This document shows, piece after piece, positions 45,933-53,843 of a stretch of DNA of 64,000 nt. The stretch's first letter is position 1. Every line of letters begins with the position of its first letter. The notes beneath the pieces were generated by a model. The model was not told the origin of the DNA. It ran no database searches and saw only the letters and a program-made list of their open reading frames with translations. Both the position numbers and the translations under genes were made by a program. The DNA comes from Massilia sp. R2A-15. Lineage in GTDB: Bacteria; Pseudomonadota; Gammaproteobacteria; Burkholderiales; Burkholderiaceae_D. The DNA lies in the NCBI RefSeq assembly GCF_030704305.1, contig NZ_CP131935.1, positions 4,964,453 through 5,028,452 on the forward strand, in the 5' to 3' direction.

Positions 45933-47069
45933 ATGCGTTGTTCCCCAGCCCTGATTGCCCTTGCCCTCGTCGCCGCCCAATCGGCCCACGCCCAGCAGGA
46001 AGTGAAAATCGGCAGCGCGATGCCGCTGTCTGGCCCAAGCGCCCACCTCGGCAAGGACACCGAAAACGGCTCGCGCCTGGCGGTCGAGGACCTCAACGCG
46101 AAGGGCGCCACGATCGACGGCAAGAAAGTCAAATGGGTGCTGTTGGCGGAAGATGATGCCGGTGATCCGAAGCAGGGCACGGCCGTCGCGCAGAAGCTGG
46201 TCGACGCAGGCGTGGTAGGCGTGGTCGGCCACCTCAATTCAGGCACCACAGTGCCGGCGTCGAAGATTTACCACAGCGCCGGCATACCCCAGATAACGCC
46301 GTCCGCCACCACGCCGTTGTACACCCATCAGGGTTTCAAGTCGGCGTTCCGGGTGGTCGCCAACGACTATATGGTGGGCGGCACGCTGGCGCGCTATTCG
46401 GTCGGCACGCTGAAGGCCACGCGCATCGCCGTCATCGACGACCGCACCACCTTCGGCCAGGGACTCGCCGACGAATTCGTCAAGGGCGTGAAAAACGCGG
46501 GCGGCGCGGCGAAGATCGTCAGCCGCCAGTTCACCAACGACAAGGCGACCGACTTCAACGCCATCCTGACCCAGATCCGCGCCCAGCGTCCCGAGGTGAT
46601 TTTCTTTGGCGGGATGGACGCGGTGGCCGGCCCCATGCTCAAGCAGATGAAAGCGCTCGGCGTGGATGCCAAGTTCGTGTCCGGCGACGGCGTTTGCTCC
46701 GATAAGCTCTCCGTGCTGGCCGGCGACGCTGTCGGCGAGGACAAGGTCACCTGCGCCAAGGCGGGCGGCGTGAGCGGCGAACAGGAAGCGGTGCTCGACG
46801 CCTTCGCCAGGCGCTTTGCGCAGCGCTTCCAGGCACAACCGGAAAACTATTCGCCTTACGCCTACGATGCAGTAATGGCGCTCGCCGCCGCGATGCAGGA
46901 GGCCAAATCGTCCGATCCCGCGAAATACCTGCCGGTGCTGGCGAAGATCAGGTATCAAGGCGTGACCGGCGCCATCGCCTTCGACCCCAACGGCGACCTG
47001 CGCGACGCCGCGCTGACGCTGTACACCTACCGCAACGGCAAGAAGACCAAGCTAAAGGTAGTGCGCTAG
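45933..47069 (+). CDS. Branched-chain amino acid ABC transporter substrate-binding protein
   Basis: 378 residues, LivJ/LivK type I periplasmic binding protein: signal peptide to about AHA-QQ (residue 20), then VKIGSAMPLSGPSAHLGKDTENG, VVGHLNSGTTVPASKIYHSA and the C-terminal GAIAFDPNGDLRDAAL. ATG 45933 was chosen for the signal peptide. No permease or ATPase partners (livHMGF) are adjacent, so it is an orphan that must use a transporter encoded elsewhere. Ligand could be Leu/Ile/Val or another amide. Confidence 0.9.
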   Translation: MRCSPALIALALVAAQSAHAQQEVKIGSAMPLSGPSAHLGKDTENGSRLAVEDLNAKGATIDGKKVKWVLLAEDDAGDPKQGTAVAQKLVDAGVVGVVGHLNSGTTVPASKIYHSAGIPQITPSATTPLYTHQGFKSAFRVVANDYMVGGTLARYSVGTLKATRIAVIDDRTTFGQGLADEFVKGVKNAGGAAKIVSRQFTNDKATDFNAILTQIRAQRPEVIFFGGMDAVAGPMLKQMKALGVDAKFVSGDGVCSDKLSVLAGDAVGEDKVTCAKAGGVSGEQEAVLDAFARRFAQRFQAQPENYSPYAYDAVMALAAAMQEAKSSDPAKYLPVLAKIRYQGVTGAIAFDPNGDLRDAALTLYTYRNGKKTKLKVVR

Positions 47070-47077
47070 CCTCGCGT

Positions 47078-47188
47078 GTCGTTTCCGCCACTGGCGAAAA
47101 CGACTTCCTGCGAAGGCAGGAACCCATGCTAAGCACGCTGCATCGGGAAAGTGCATTCAGCATGGGCACCTGCCTCCGCAGGTGCGAC
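47078..47188 (+). repeat. Family 2 composite inverted repeat, copy D
   Basis: Starts 8 bp after the binding-protein stop. The left side is extended by a small palindrome (TTTCCGCCACTGGCGAAAA) followed by TTCCTGCGAAGGCAGGAA, CCATGCTAAG; the right side is CAGCATGGGCACCTGCCTCC...GGTGCGAC. Confidence 0.83.
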
Positions 47189-47211
47189 GGCGTATTCTTC
47201 AGGCAAGGACG

Positions 47212-47235
47212 AAAAAAAGCCCGCATGCGCGGGCT
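47212..47235 (-). terminator. Orphan intrinsic terminator on the minus strand
   Basis: AGCCCGC and GCGGGCT around ATGC, followed on the minus strand by T7. No minus-strand gene is known to its right up to 47524. Confidence 0.65.
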
Positions 47236-47486
47236 CCTTAACTCTATCTTCTTGTGTGTCATGCGGCAAAGCGCAGATTTCTGTTTCTTGAGGCGGCCAC
47301 TTGCGTGTCCAGCCGCTGGCAACATTGTGTCAGCGGTTGGTATTTAATCACCAAAGTTGATTGTCGGCAAAGAGTTTTTCAATCGGGACGAGCCAAAAAC
47401 AACACCCGCGGCCCGATCTGGCCGTTCGCGGCGGCCGGCAGCCTTCCGGCTTTTAGCGATTGCGGTCGGGCCGGCCACAAAAGCTT

Positions 47487-47492
47487 TATAAT
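47487..47492 (+). promoter_or_regulatory. Consensus -10 box of the fmdB operon
   Basis: A perfect TATAAT 32 bp before the fmdB ATG, in an AT-rich patch. No good -35 at 16-18 bp. Confidence 0.45.
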
Positions 47493-47524
47493 TCAGGGTT
47501 TTGACGATTTTTGCGGAGTTCCAG

Positions 47525-47830
47525 ATGCCGATTTACGCCTACCGCTGCGATGAATGCGGGTTTGCCAAGGATGTGTTGCAAAAAATCTCCGACCCGGTGC
47601 TGACCGTTTGCCCGTCGTGCGCCAAGCCTGCGTTCAAGAAGCAGCTCACCGCCGCCGGCTTCCAGCTCAAGGGCACCGGCTGGTACGCGACCGATTTCCG
47701 TGGCGGCGGCGCCGGGCCATCGACCGGCACCGCCACCGGCCCGGCAGCAAGCACAACCCCGGCCGCGCCCGCAGCGAGCGACAGCGCACCGGCCGCGCCA
47801 GCCACGCCGACGGCCGACAGCAAGTCCTGA
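47525..47830 (+). CDS. FmdB-type zinc-ribbon protein
   Basis: 101 residues. The N-terminal FmdB/CxxC_CxxC_SSSS domain has two zinc knuckles, YRCDECG and VCPSCAKP, followed by a low-complexity Gly/Ala/Pro/Thr tail (from about 60). Possibly a regulatory or nucleic-acid-binding protein; function is unproven. ATG 47525 gives the family start MPIYAYRCDECG and follows a GCGGAG site. First gene of the fmdB-DUF502-aspS series, conserved in Burkholderiales. Confidence 0.9.
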   Translation: MPIYAYRCDECGFAKDVLQKISDPVLTVCPSCAKPAFKKQLTAAGFQLKGTGWYATDFRGGGAGPSTGTATGPAASTTPAAPAASDSAPAAPATPTADSKS

Positions 47831-47883
47831 TGTACCGCGGAAGCCGGCCTGGCCGCCTTCCTTGACCCTGACCCGAGAGATCG

Positions 47884-48510
47884 ATGCGTAAATATTTCAT
47901 TACCGGATTGCTGATTCTGGTTCCCCTCGCCATCACGGCCTGGGTGCTGAATCTCGTCATCGGCACGATGGACCAGTCGCTGCTGATCGTGCCCGAACGC
48001 TGGCAGCCGCGCACGCTGGTCGGCTTCGACATCCCGGGCCTGGGCACGATCCTGACGATCGCCATCGTGTTCCTCACCGGCCTGCTGACCAACAACCTGG
48101 TCGGCAACTACGTGGTCAAGCTGTGGGAGCGCCTGCTCAAGCGCATCCCGGTGGTCAGCTCGCTGTACGGCAGCGTCAAGCAGGTGTCCGACACGCTGTT
48201 TTCCTCGTCCGGCAATGCGTTCCGCAAGGCGGTGCTGCTGCCTTACCCGCACGCCAATTCGTGGACCATCGGCTTCCTGACCGGCGTGCCCGGCGGCGAC
48301 GTGCGCAACCACCTGGTGGGCGACTACGTCAGCGTCTATGTGCCGACCACCCCGAACCCGACCTCCGGCTTCTTCCTGATGATGGAGCGCAGCGCCGTCG
48401 TCGAACTCGACATGACGGTCGATGCGGCCCTCAAATACATCGTCTCGATGGGCGTCGTCGCCCCCGAGCACCTGCCGGTCAAGACGCCGGCGGCAACCGA
48501 ACTGAATTAA
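47884..48510 (+). CDS. DUF502 inner-membrane protein
   Basis: 208 residues with two N-terminal membrane helices ([23 protein letters not shown] and [20 protein letters not shown]) and a soluble C-terminal domain ([17 protein letters not shown] is the family motif). Members are uncharacterised membrane proteins that commonly precede aspS in beta-proteobacteria. Confidence 0.9.
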   Translation: MRKYFITGLLILVPLAITAWVLNLVIGTMDQSLLIVPERWQPRTLVGFDIPGLGTILTIAIVFLTGLLTNNLVGNYVVKLWERLLKRIPVVSSLYGSVKQVSDTLFSSSGNAFRKAVLLPYPHANSWTIGFLTGVPGGDVRNHLVGDYVSVYVPTTPNPTSGFFLMMERSAVVELDMTVDAALKYIVSMGVVAPEHLPVKTPAATELN

Positions 48511-48530
48511 CCAACCTGGATCGAAAAAAT

Positions 48531-50339
48531 ATGTCCACCATGCGTACTCACTATTGCGGCCTCGTCACCGAAGAGCTGCTGGGCCAAACCGTCAGCCTGT
48601 GCGGCTGGGTGCATCGCCGCCGCGACCACGGCGGTGTGATCTTCATCGACCTGCGCGACCGCGAAGGCCTGGTGCAGATCGTCTGCCATCCGGACAACGC
48701 CGCCGTGTTCAAGGCGTCCGAAGCGGTCCGCAACGAGTACTGCCTGCGCATCACCGGCGTGGTCACCAACCGACTCGAAGGCACGGTCAACGCCAACCTC
48801 AAGTCGGGCAAGATCGAAATCACCGCCACCGACGTCGAAGTGCTCAACGCCTCCGTCGCGGTGCCGTTCCAGCTCGATGACGACAACCTGTCCGAGACCA
48901 CCCGCCTGACCCACCGCGTGCTCGACCTGCGCCGTCCGCAGATGCAGAACAACCTGCGCCTGCGTTACAAGGTCACGATGGAAGTGCGCAAGTACCTCGA
49001 CGCGCTCGGCTTCATCGACGTCGAGACCCCGATGCTGACCAAGTCGACCCCGGAAGGCGCGCGCGACTACCTGGTGCCGTCGCGCGTCAACGCCGGCAAG
49101 TTCTTCGCGCTGCCGCAGTCGCCGCAGCTGTTCAAGCAGCTGCTGATGGTGGCCAACTTCGACCGCTACTACCAGATCACCAAGTGCTTCCGCGACGAAG
49201 ACCTGCGCGCCGACCGCCAGCCTGAATTCACCCAGATCGACTGCGAGACCTCGTTCCTGTCCGAGCAGGAGATCCGCGACCTGTTCGAAGACATGATCCG
49301 CGTCGTCTTCAAGAACACCCTGAACATCGACCTGCCTAACCCGTTCCCGGTGATGGACTTCGCCACCGCGATGGGCCTGTACGGTTCGGACAAGCCGGAC
49401 ATGCGCGTGAAGATGGAATTCACCGACCTGACCGACGTGATGAAAACCGTCGACTTCAAGGTCTTCTCGGGCGCCGCCAACATGGTCGGCGGCCGCGTGG
49501 TCGGCCTGCGCGTGCCGCAGGGCGGCGCGATGCCGCGTTCGGAAATCGACGCCTACACCCAGTTCGTCGCCATCTACGGCGCCAAGGGCCTGGCCTACAT
49601 CAAGGTCAACGAGAAGGCCAAGGGCCGTGACGGCCTGCAGTCGCCAATCGTCAAGAACCTGCACGACGAAGCGCTGGCCCAGATCATCGAGCAGACCGGC
49701 GCGCAGGACGGCGACCTGGTGTTCTTCGGCGCCGACAAGGCCAAGGTGGTCAACGACGCGATCGGCGCGCTGCGCGTGAAGATCGGCCATTCCGAGTTCG
49801 GCAAGAAGGCCGGCCTGTTCGAAGACCGCTGGGCGCCGCTGTGGGTGATCGACTTCCCGATGTTCGAGCACGACGACGAGACCGGCCGCTGGAACGCCAC
49901 GCACCACCCGTTCACCGCGCCGAAGGACGGCCACGAAGATATGCTCGAGACCAATCCGGGCGCCTGCATCTCCAAGGCCTACGACATGGTCCTGAACGGC
50001 TGGGAGCTGGGCGGCGGTTCGATCCGTATCCACCGCGAAGAAGTCCAGAGCAAGGTATTCCGCGCGCTGAAGATCGACGCTGAAGAAGCGCAGCTCAAGT
50101 TCGGCTTCCTGCTCGACGCGCTGCAATACGGCGCGCCGCCGCACGGTGGCCTGGCGTTCGGCCTGGACCGCATCGTCACGATGATGACTGGTTCCGATTC
50201 GATCCGCGACGTGATCGCGTTCCCGAAGACCCAGCGCGCGCAGTGCCTGTTGACCAACGCGCCGTCGGAAGTGGACGAGAAGCAGCTCAAGGAACTGCAC
50301 ATCCGCCTGCGCAACGCCGAGCCGAAAGTGGCACCGTAA
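48531..50339 (+). CDS. aspS: Aspartyl-tRNA synthetase
   Basis: Class II synthetase charging tRNA-Asp. 602 residues: an N-terminal OB-fold anticodon domain ([20 protein letters not shown]), class II motif 2 ([18 protein letters not shown]), a bacterial GAD insertion domain (about 290-420) and motif 3 ([13 protein letters not shown]). Burkholderiales usually carry the non-discriminating type that also makes Asp-tRNA-Asn, but gatCAB is not in the window to test this. The start is either 48531 or the ATG at 48540. Confidence 0.97.
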   Translation: MSTMRTHYCGLVTEELLGQTVSLCGWVHRRRDHGGVIFIDLRDREGLVQIVCHPDNAAVFKASEAVRNEYCLRITGVVTNRLEGTVNANLKSGKIEITATDVEVLNASVAVPFQLDDDNLSETTRLTHRVLDLRRPQMQNNLRLRYKVTMEVRKYLDALGFIDVETPMLTKSTPEGARDYLVPSRVNAGKFFALPQSPQLFKQLLMVANFDRYYQITKCFRDEDLRADRQPEFTQIDCETSFLSEQEIRDLFEDMIRVVFKNTLNIDLPNPFPVMDFATAMGLYGSDKPDMRVKMEFTDLTDVMKTVDFKVFSGAANMVGGRVVGLRVPQGGAMPRSEIDAYTQFVAIYGAKGLAYIKVNEKAKGRDGLQSPIVKNLHDEALAQIIEQTGAQDGDLVFFGADKAKVVNDAIGALRVKIGHSEFGKKAGLFEDRWAPLWVIDFPMFEHDDETGRWNATHHPFTAPKDGHEDMLETNPGACISKAYDMVLNGWELGGGSIRIHREEVQSKVFRALKIDAEEAQLKFGFLLDALQYGAPPHGGLAFGLDRIVTMMTGSDSIRDVIAFPKTQRAQCLLTNAPSEVDEKQLKELHIRLRNAEPKVAP

Positions 50340-50349
50340 CAAAAAGACT

Positions 50350-50450
50350 GTCATTCCCGCGGAGGCGGGAATCCATGCTGAGGTTGCGCGGACGCGGCCT
50401 TCGCTTCTGGTGCAAAATCAGCATGGGTTCCTGCCTTCGCAGGAAGGACG
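50350..50450 (+). repeat. Family 2 composite inverted repeat, copy E
   Basis: Left palindrome ATTCCCGCGGAGGCGGGAAT, CCATGCTGAGG, a variable centre of about 35 bp, TCAGCATGGG and TTCCTGCCTTCGCAGGAA. It fills the gap between aspS and nudB, and its right end holds the AGGAAGGA ribosome binding site of nudB. Confidence 0.88.
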
Positions 50451-50453
50451 AAT

Positions 50454-50924
50454 TTGGCGCTAACTGGTAGCTTCAAATTGCACAAAATCCCCGAATCGGT
50501 CCTCGTCGTCATCCACACTTCTGAACTGGAGGTGCTGCTGATCGAACGCGCCGACAAGCCCGGATACTGGCAGTCGGTCACCGGCTCGCTCGACGCCGTG
50601 GACGAACCGCTGCTCGCCACCGCTACCCGCGAACTGTTCGAGGAAACCGGCATCGTCGCCGACGGCGCCACCATCGTCCTGCAGGACTGGCACCTCTCCA
50701 ACATCTACGAAATCTACCCGGTCTGGCGCCATCGCTACGCCCCCGGCGTCACCCACAACACCGAGCACGTATTCAGCGTCTGCGTGCCGCGCGATGTCGC
50801 CGTCACCCTCAGCCCGCGCGAACACCTGAACCACGTCTGGCTGCCCTACATCGAAGCGGCCGACCGCTGCTTCTCGTCGTCGAACGCCGAAGCGATCCTG
50901 CAGCTGCCGCGGCATTTCCCGTGA
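50454..50924 (+). CDS. nudB: Dihydroneopterin triphosphate diphosphatase (Nudix)
   Basis: Removes pyrophosphate from dihydroneopterin triphosphate in folate synthesis. 156 residues with a Nudix box GSLDAVDEPLLATATRELFE followed by ETGI, and the NudB-like C-terminus EHLNHVWLPYIEAADRCFSS. The family N-terminus (FKLHKIPESVLVVIHT) is reached from TTG 50454; no in-frame ATG or GTG exists before it. The ribosome binding site AGGAAGGA (50441-50448) is the terminal part of repeat copy E. aspS-nudB adjacency is conserved in Burkholderiales. Confidence 0.92.
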   Translation: MALTGSFKLHKIPESVLVVIHTSELEVLLIERADKPGYWQSVTGSLDAVDEPLLATATRELFEETGIVADGATIVLQDWHLSNIYEIYPVWRHRYAPGVTHNTEHVFSVCVPRDVAVTLSPREHLNHVWLPYIEAADRCFSSSNAEAILQLPRHFP

Positions 50925-50927
50925 CGT

Positions 50928-51015
50928 GTCGTACCTGCGAAGGCAGGTACCCATACTGAGCACGCAGCACCAACCCGTCACATTCAGCATGGGTTCCTGC
51001 CTGCGCAGGAACGAC
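50928..51015 (+). repeat. Family 2 composite inverted repeat, copy F
   Basis: GTCGTACCTGCGAAGGCAGG plus TACCCATACTGAGC, a variable centre, TCAGCATGGGTTCCTGCC...CAGGAACGAC. It starts 4 bp after the nudB stop. Confidence 0.87.
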
Positions 51016-51089
51016 AAGCGTTACCCCACCCCGCGCACGATAGGTGTGCTTGCCAAATGAACATCGGCGGATGCGGTTAGAATGTTCCC

Positions 51090-51902
51090 ATGAAGATTCG
51101 TGTCGCCACCTACAACATCCACAAGGGCGTGTCGTCCATCGGCAGCAAGCCGCGGGTGCTCGCCCTGAAAAAGGCGATCGGCCAGTTCGAGGCCGACGTG
51201 GTGTTCCTGCAGGAGGTCCAGGGCCAGCACGACAAGTTTTCCACCAAGTTCGGCGAGGAGAGCACCGGCCATCGCCACTGGCCGAAGTCGGCCCAGCACG
51301 AATTTTTTGCCGGCGATTCGCACCATTCCGCCTACGGCATGAACGCGGTGTACGACCACGGCCACCACGGCAACGCGCTCCTGAGCTCCTTCCCGATCGG
51401 CGACACCCGCAACCACGACGTCTCCGACCACGCCTACGAGCAGCGCGGCATCCTGCACTGCGTGCTCAAGACCGACAAGGGCCCGGTGCACTGCTACGTG
51501 GTCCACCTCGGCCTGTTCGAGTCGGGCCGCGGACGCCAGGCCGAGGCGCTGATCGATTGCGTCAACGCCTCCGCGCCGAATGGGGAGCCGGTGATCATCG
51601 CCGGCGACTTCAACGACTGGCGCAACACGCTGAGCGCCAAGCTGCGCGACAAGCTCGGGGTGGTCGAAGTGTTCGACGAACTGGGCACCGGCTCCACCCT
51701 GGGCGGCCTGGTGCGCAACCTGGTCGGCGCCAAGCGCAAGGTCACGCCGGCGCGCACTTTCCCGGCCGCGCTGCCGTGGTTCCGCCTCGACCGCATCTAC
51801 GTGCGCGGTTTCAAAGTTGACACGGCCGAAGTGTTGCATGGTACTTTGTGGGCGAAGCTGTCGGACCACGCTCCCATCGTGGCCACCCTCAAGCTGTCCT
51901 GA
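51090..51902 (+). CDS. Endonuclease/exonuclease/phosphatase-family protein
   Basis: 270 residues with EEP-fold motifs in order: VATYNIHKG (start), FLQEVQGQ (metal-binding Glu), YVVHLGLFESGR, IAGDFNDWRN (catalytic Asp/Asn) and SDHAPIVATL (catalytic His). Mg2+-dependent phosphodiesterase; the substrate may be nucleic acid or phospholipid. It precedes clsB, as commonly in proteobacteria (YbhP-ClsB in E. coli), hinting at lipid metabolism. Confidence 0.9.
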   Translation: MKIRVATYNIHKGVSSIGSKPRVLALKKAIGQFEADVVFLQEVQGQHDKFSTKFGEESTGHRHWPKSAQHEFFAGDSHHSAYGMNAVYDHGHHGNALLSSFPIGDTRNHDVSDHAYEQRGILHCVLKTDKGPVHCYVVHLGLFESGRGRQAEALIDCVNASAPNGEPVIIAGDFNDWRNTLSAKLRDKLGVVEVFDELGTGSTLGGLVRNLVGAKRKVTPARTFPAALPWFRLDRIYVRGFKVDTAEVLHGTLWAKLSDHAPIVATLKLS

Positions 51903-51927
51903 GGCTCGCGCAACCACTTAATCGCCT

Positions 51928-53088
51928 ATGCGTTCGGTAAATTTTCTTGCACAAAACGACGTCACCCTGCTCGAAAGCGGCACCGCGCTTTTCCCGGCGC
52001 TGATCGCGGCGCTCGACGCCGCGCAGCAGGACATCCATTTCGAGACCTACATCTTCGCCGCCGACGACACCGCCGTCGCCGTCGAGGAGGCCTTGAAGCG
52101 CGCCGCCCGCCGCGGCGTCAAGGTGCGCGTGGTGACCGACTGGTTCGGCACCGGCAACCAGCGCGCCAAGCAGCTCGGCGTCTCGTTCGCCGAAGCGGGC
52201 GTGCGCTACCGCGTGTTCAATCCCTGGTTCAAGCGCGGCGTCACGCGCACCCACCGAAAAATCGCCGTGGTCGACCGCGAAGTCGCTTTCGTCGGCGGCA
52301 TCAACGTCAACGACGACTGGCTGTGCGACTACGACCCGAACCAGCGCCTGCCGGCGCCGCGCTGGGACTTCGCGGTGCAGGTGCGCGGCCCGCTGGTGGC
52401 GCAGATCCATCGCGAGGCCCAGGCGCAGTGGGCGCGTGTAGGCCACCTCGGCCTGATCAAGCGGATCGACCTGTTCCGCGAACTGAAGCAAACGCCGCGC
52501 AGTGCCGGCGACGAACCGATGCAGGCCGGCTTCGTGGTGCGCGACAACCTGCGCAACCGCCGCACCATCCAGCGCGCCTACCTGCAGGCGATCGGCCGCG
52601 CCAAAACCAGCGTGCTGATGGCCAATCCGTATTTCGCGCCCGGCCGCAAGTTCCGCGAGGCGCTGGCGCAGGCCGCGCAGCGCGGCGTCAAGGTCACGCT
52701 GCTGATCGGCGTCGGAGAGTTCTGGCTGCAGGACATGGTCGCGCACTCGTTCTATCCCAAGCTGCTCGGCTGCGGCGTCACGGTGGTGGAGTACACGAGG
52801 ACCCAGCTGCACGCCAAGGTCGCGGTGGTCGACGACGACTGGGCCACGGTCGGCTCGAGCAACTGCGACGGCCTGTCGCTGTTCCTCAACCAGGAAGCGA
52901 ACGTGGTGGTGCGCGACGCGACGTTCGCGCGCAGCATGCGCGAGCACATCGAGCGCGGCATCGCCGACGGCGTGATGATCCAGTGCGACCACTTCACCCA
53001 CGTCGGCCGCTTCAAGCGCGCCGGTTACGAAGTCGCCTATTTTTTCTACAAACTGATAATGCGAGTATTCGCGATTGGCTACGCCTGA
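51928..53088 (+). CDS. clsB: Cardiolipin synthase B
   Basis: Phospholipase-D-superfamily enzyme forming cardiolipin from phosphatidylglycerol. 386 residues with two HKD motifs: THRKIAVVDREVAFVGG (first half) and LHAKVAVVDDDWATVGSSN (second half). There are no N-terminal membrane helices, as in ClsB, which is peripheral. It follows the EEP gene by 25 bp; its stop overlaps the hslR start (TGATG). Confidence 0.93.
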   Translation: MRSVNFLAQNDVTLLESGTALFPALIAALDAAQQDIHFETYIFAADDTAVAVEEALKRAARRGVKVRVVTDWFGTGNQRAKQLGVSFAEAGVRYRVFNPWFKRGVTRTHRKIAVVDREVAFVGGINVNDDWLCDYDPNQRLPAPRWDFAVQVRGPLVAQIHREAQAQWARVGHLGLIKRIDLFRELKQTPRSAGDEPMQAGFVVRDNLRNRRTIQRAYLQAIGRAKTSVLMANPYFAPGRKFREALAQAAQRGVKVTLLIGVGEFWLQDMVAHSFYPKLLGCGVTVVEYTRTQLHAKVAVVDDDWATVGSSNCDGLSLFLNQEANVVVRDATFARSMREHIERGIADGVMIQCDHFTHVGRFKRAGYEVAYFFYKLIMRVFAIGYA

Positions 53089-53462
53089 TGGACAACGTAC
53101 GCATCGATAAATGGCTGTGGGCGGCGCGCTTCTTCAAGACGCGCTCGCTGGCGACGGACGCCGTCGACAATGGCAAGGTGAAGCTGGGCGGCGACCGCAT
53201 CAAGCCGGCGCGCGCGGTGAAGATCGACGACGTGCTGACGATCGATAACGGCGCCGAGACGTGGGAGGTGACGGTGCTGGGCATCTCCGACAAGCGCGGC
53301 GCGGCGCCGGTGGCGCGCCTGCTGTACCAGGAGACCGAGGCGAGCGTGCAAAAGCGCGAGAACGAGGCCACGGCGCGCAAGCTGTACCGGGAGCCGGGCA
53401 GCATGATCAAGGGCCGGCCGACCAAGCGCGACCGGCGCGCGCTCGACAAGGCCAGCGAATAG
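53088..53462 (+). CDS. hslR: S4-domain RNA-binding protein, Hsp15-like
   Basis: Hsp15 binds 50S subunits carrying stalled nascent chains and helps recycle them. 124 residues: an N-terminal S4 domain (VRIDKWLWAARFFKTRSLAT ... DNGKVKLGGDRIKPARAVK) and a basic C-terminal tail ending RPTKRDRRALDKASE. ATG 53088 overlaps the clsB stop. The stop is followed within a few bases by an IS-interrupted family 1 repeat. Confidence 0.93.
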   Translation: MDNVRIDKWLWAARFFKTRSLATDAVDNGKVKLGGDRIKPARAVKIDDVLTIDNGAETWEVTVLGISDKRGAAPVARLLYQETEASVQKRENEATARKLYREPGSMIKGRPTKRDRRALDKASE

Positions 53463-53465
53463 GGG

Positions 53466-53482
53466 GGCTGGTCCTGCGGACC
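53466..53482 (+). repeat. Family 1 repeat, left part of a copy split by the IS3-family element
   Basis: GGCTGGTCCTGCGGACC, following extra Gs; its last four bases GACC (53479-53482) are duplicated at 54740-54743. Confidence 0.9.
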
Positions 53483-53531
53483 TGAGATGTACCGAGTTTG
53501 GTGGACATCCAAATAGGGGACAATACGTTCC

Positions 53532-53843
53532 ATGGATACCAAACTCGTAAAATCATCTGAAAACCAGGTCTTTAGCCCGGAGTTCAAGCTCCAAGCGGTT
53601 GAACGTCTGAAGCAATGCGATAACGCCGCGGCGCTGGCGCGAGAGCTCGGCGTGCGTCGAAATCAGCTTTATAAATGGGCGAAGCGGGTCGACTTGGTCG
53701 GCCCGGACTTGGCGTTTCGACCGCCTGGGCGCCCGCCAGCTGGCGAGGAAGACGAGCTGACTCGGCTTCGCAAGGAGAATCTTCGCCTGGCACTGGAGCT
53801 CGAAATTCTAAAAAAAGCCGAGGCGTACTTCATGCGCCGATAG
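53532..53843 (+). CDS. IS3-family transposase OrfA
   Basis: 103 residues: an HTH of the Tnp_1 type (FSPEFKLQAVERLKQCDNAA ... ELGVRRNQLYKWAKR) that binds the IS ends, then a leucine-zipper-like coiled coil (DELTRLRKENLRLALELEIL). The run A AAA AAA at 53810-53816, near the end of the gene, is a typical -1 frameshift signal giving the OrfAB transposase. Confidence 0.93.
   Translation: MDTKLVKSSENQVFSPEFKLQAVERLKQCDNAAALARELGVRRNQLYKWAKRVDLVGPDLAFRPPGRPPAGEEDELTRLRKENLRLALELEILKKAEAYFMRR

Larger units (their letters stand above)
47189..47524. other. Intergenic region
   Basis: 336 bp between repeat D and fmdB. It holds the minus-strand terminator (47212-47235), an inverted repeat CCGCTG/CAGCGG around 47313-47336, and the fmdB -10 box. 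No open reading frame is convincing; a small RNA on the minus strand is possible. Confidence 0.5.

Noticed and set aside
34837..51015. Possible CRISPR array
   Set aside because: The repeats are kilobases apart, palindromic and of variable inner length, with no regular spacers and no cas genes.
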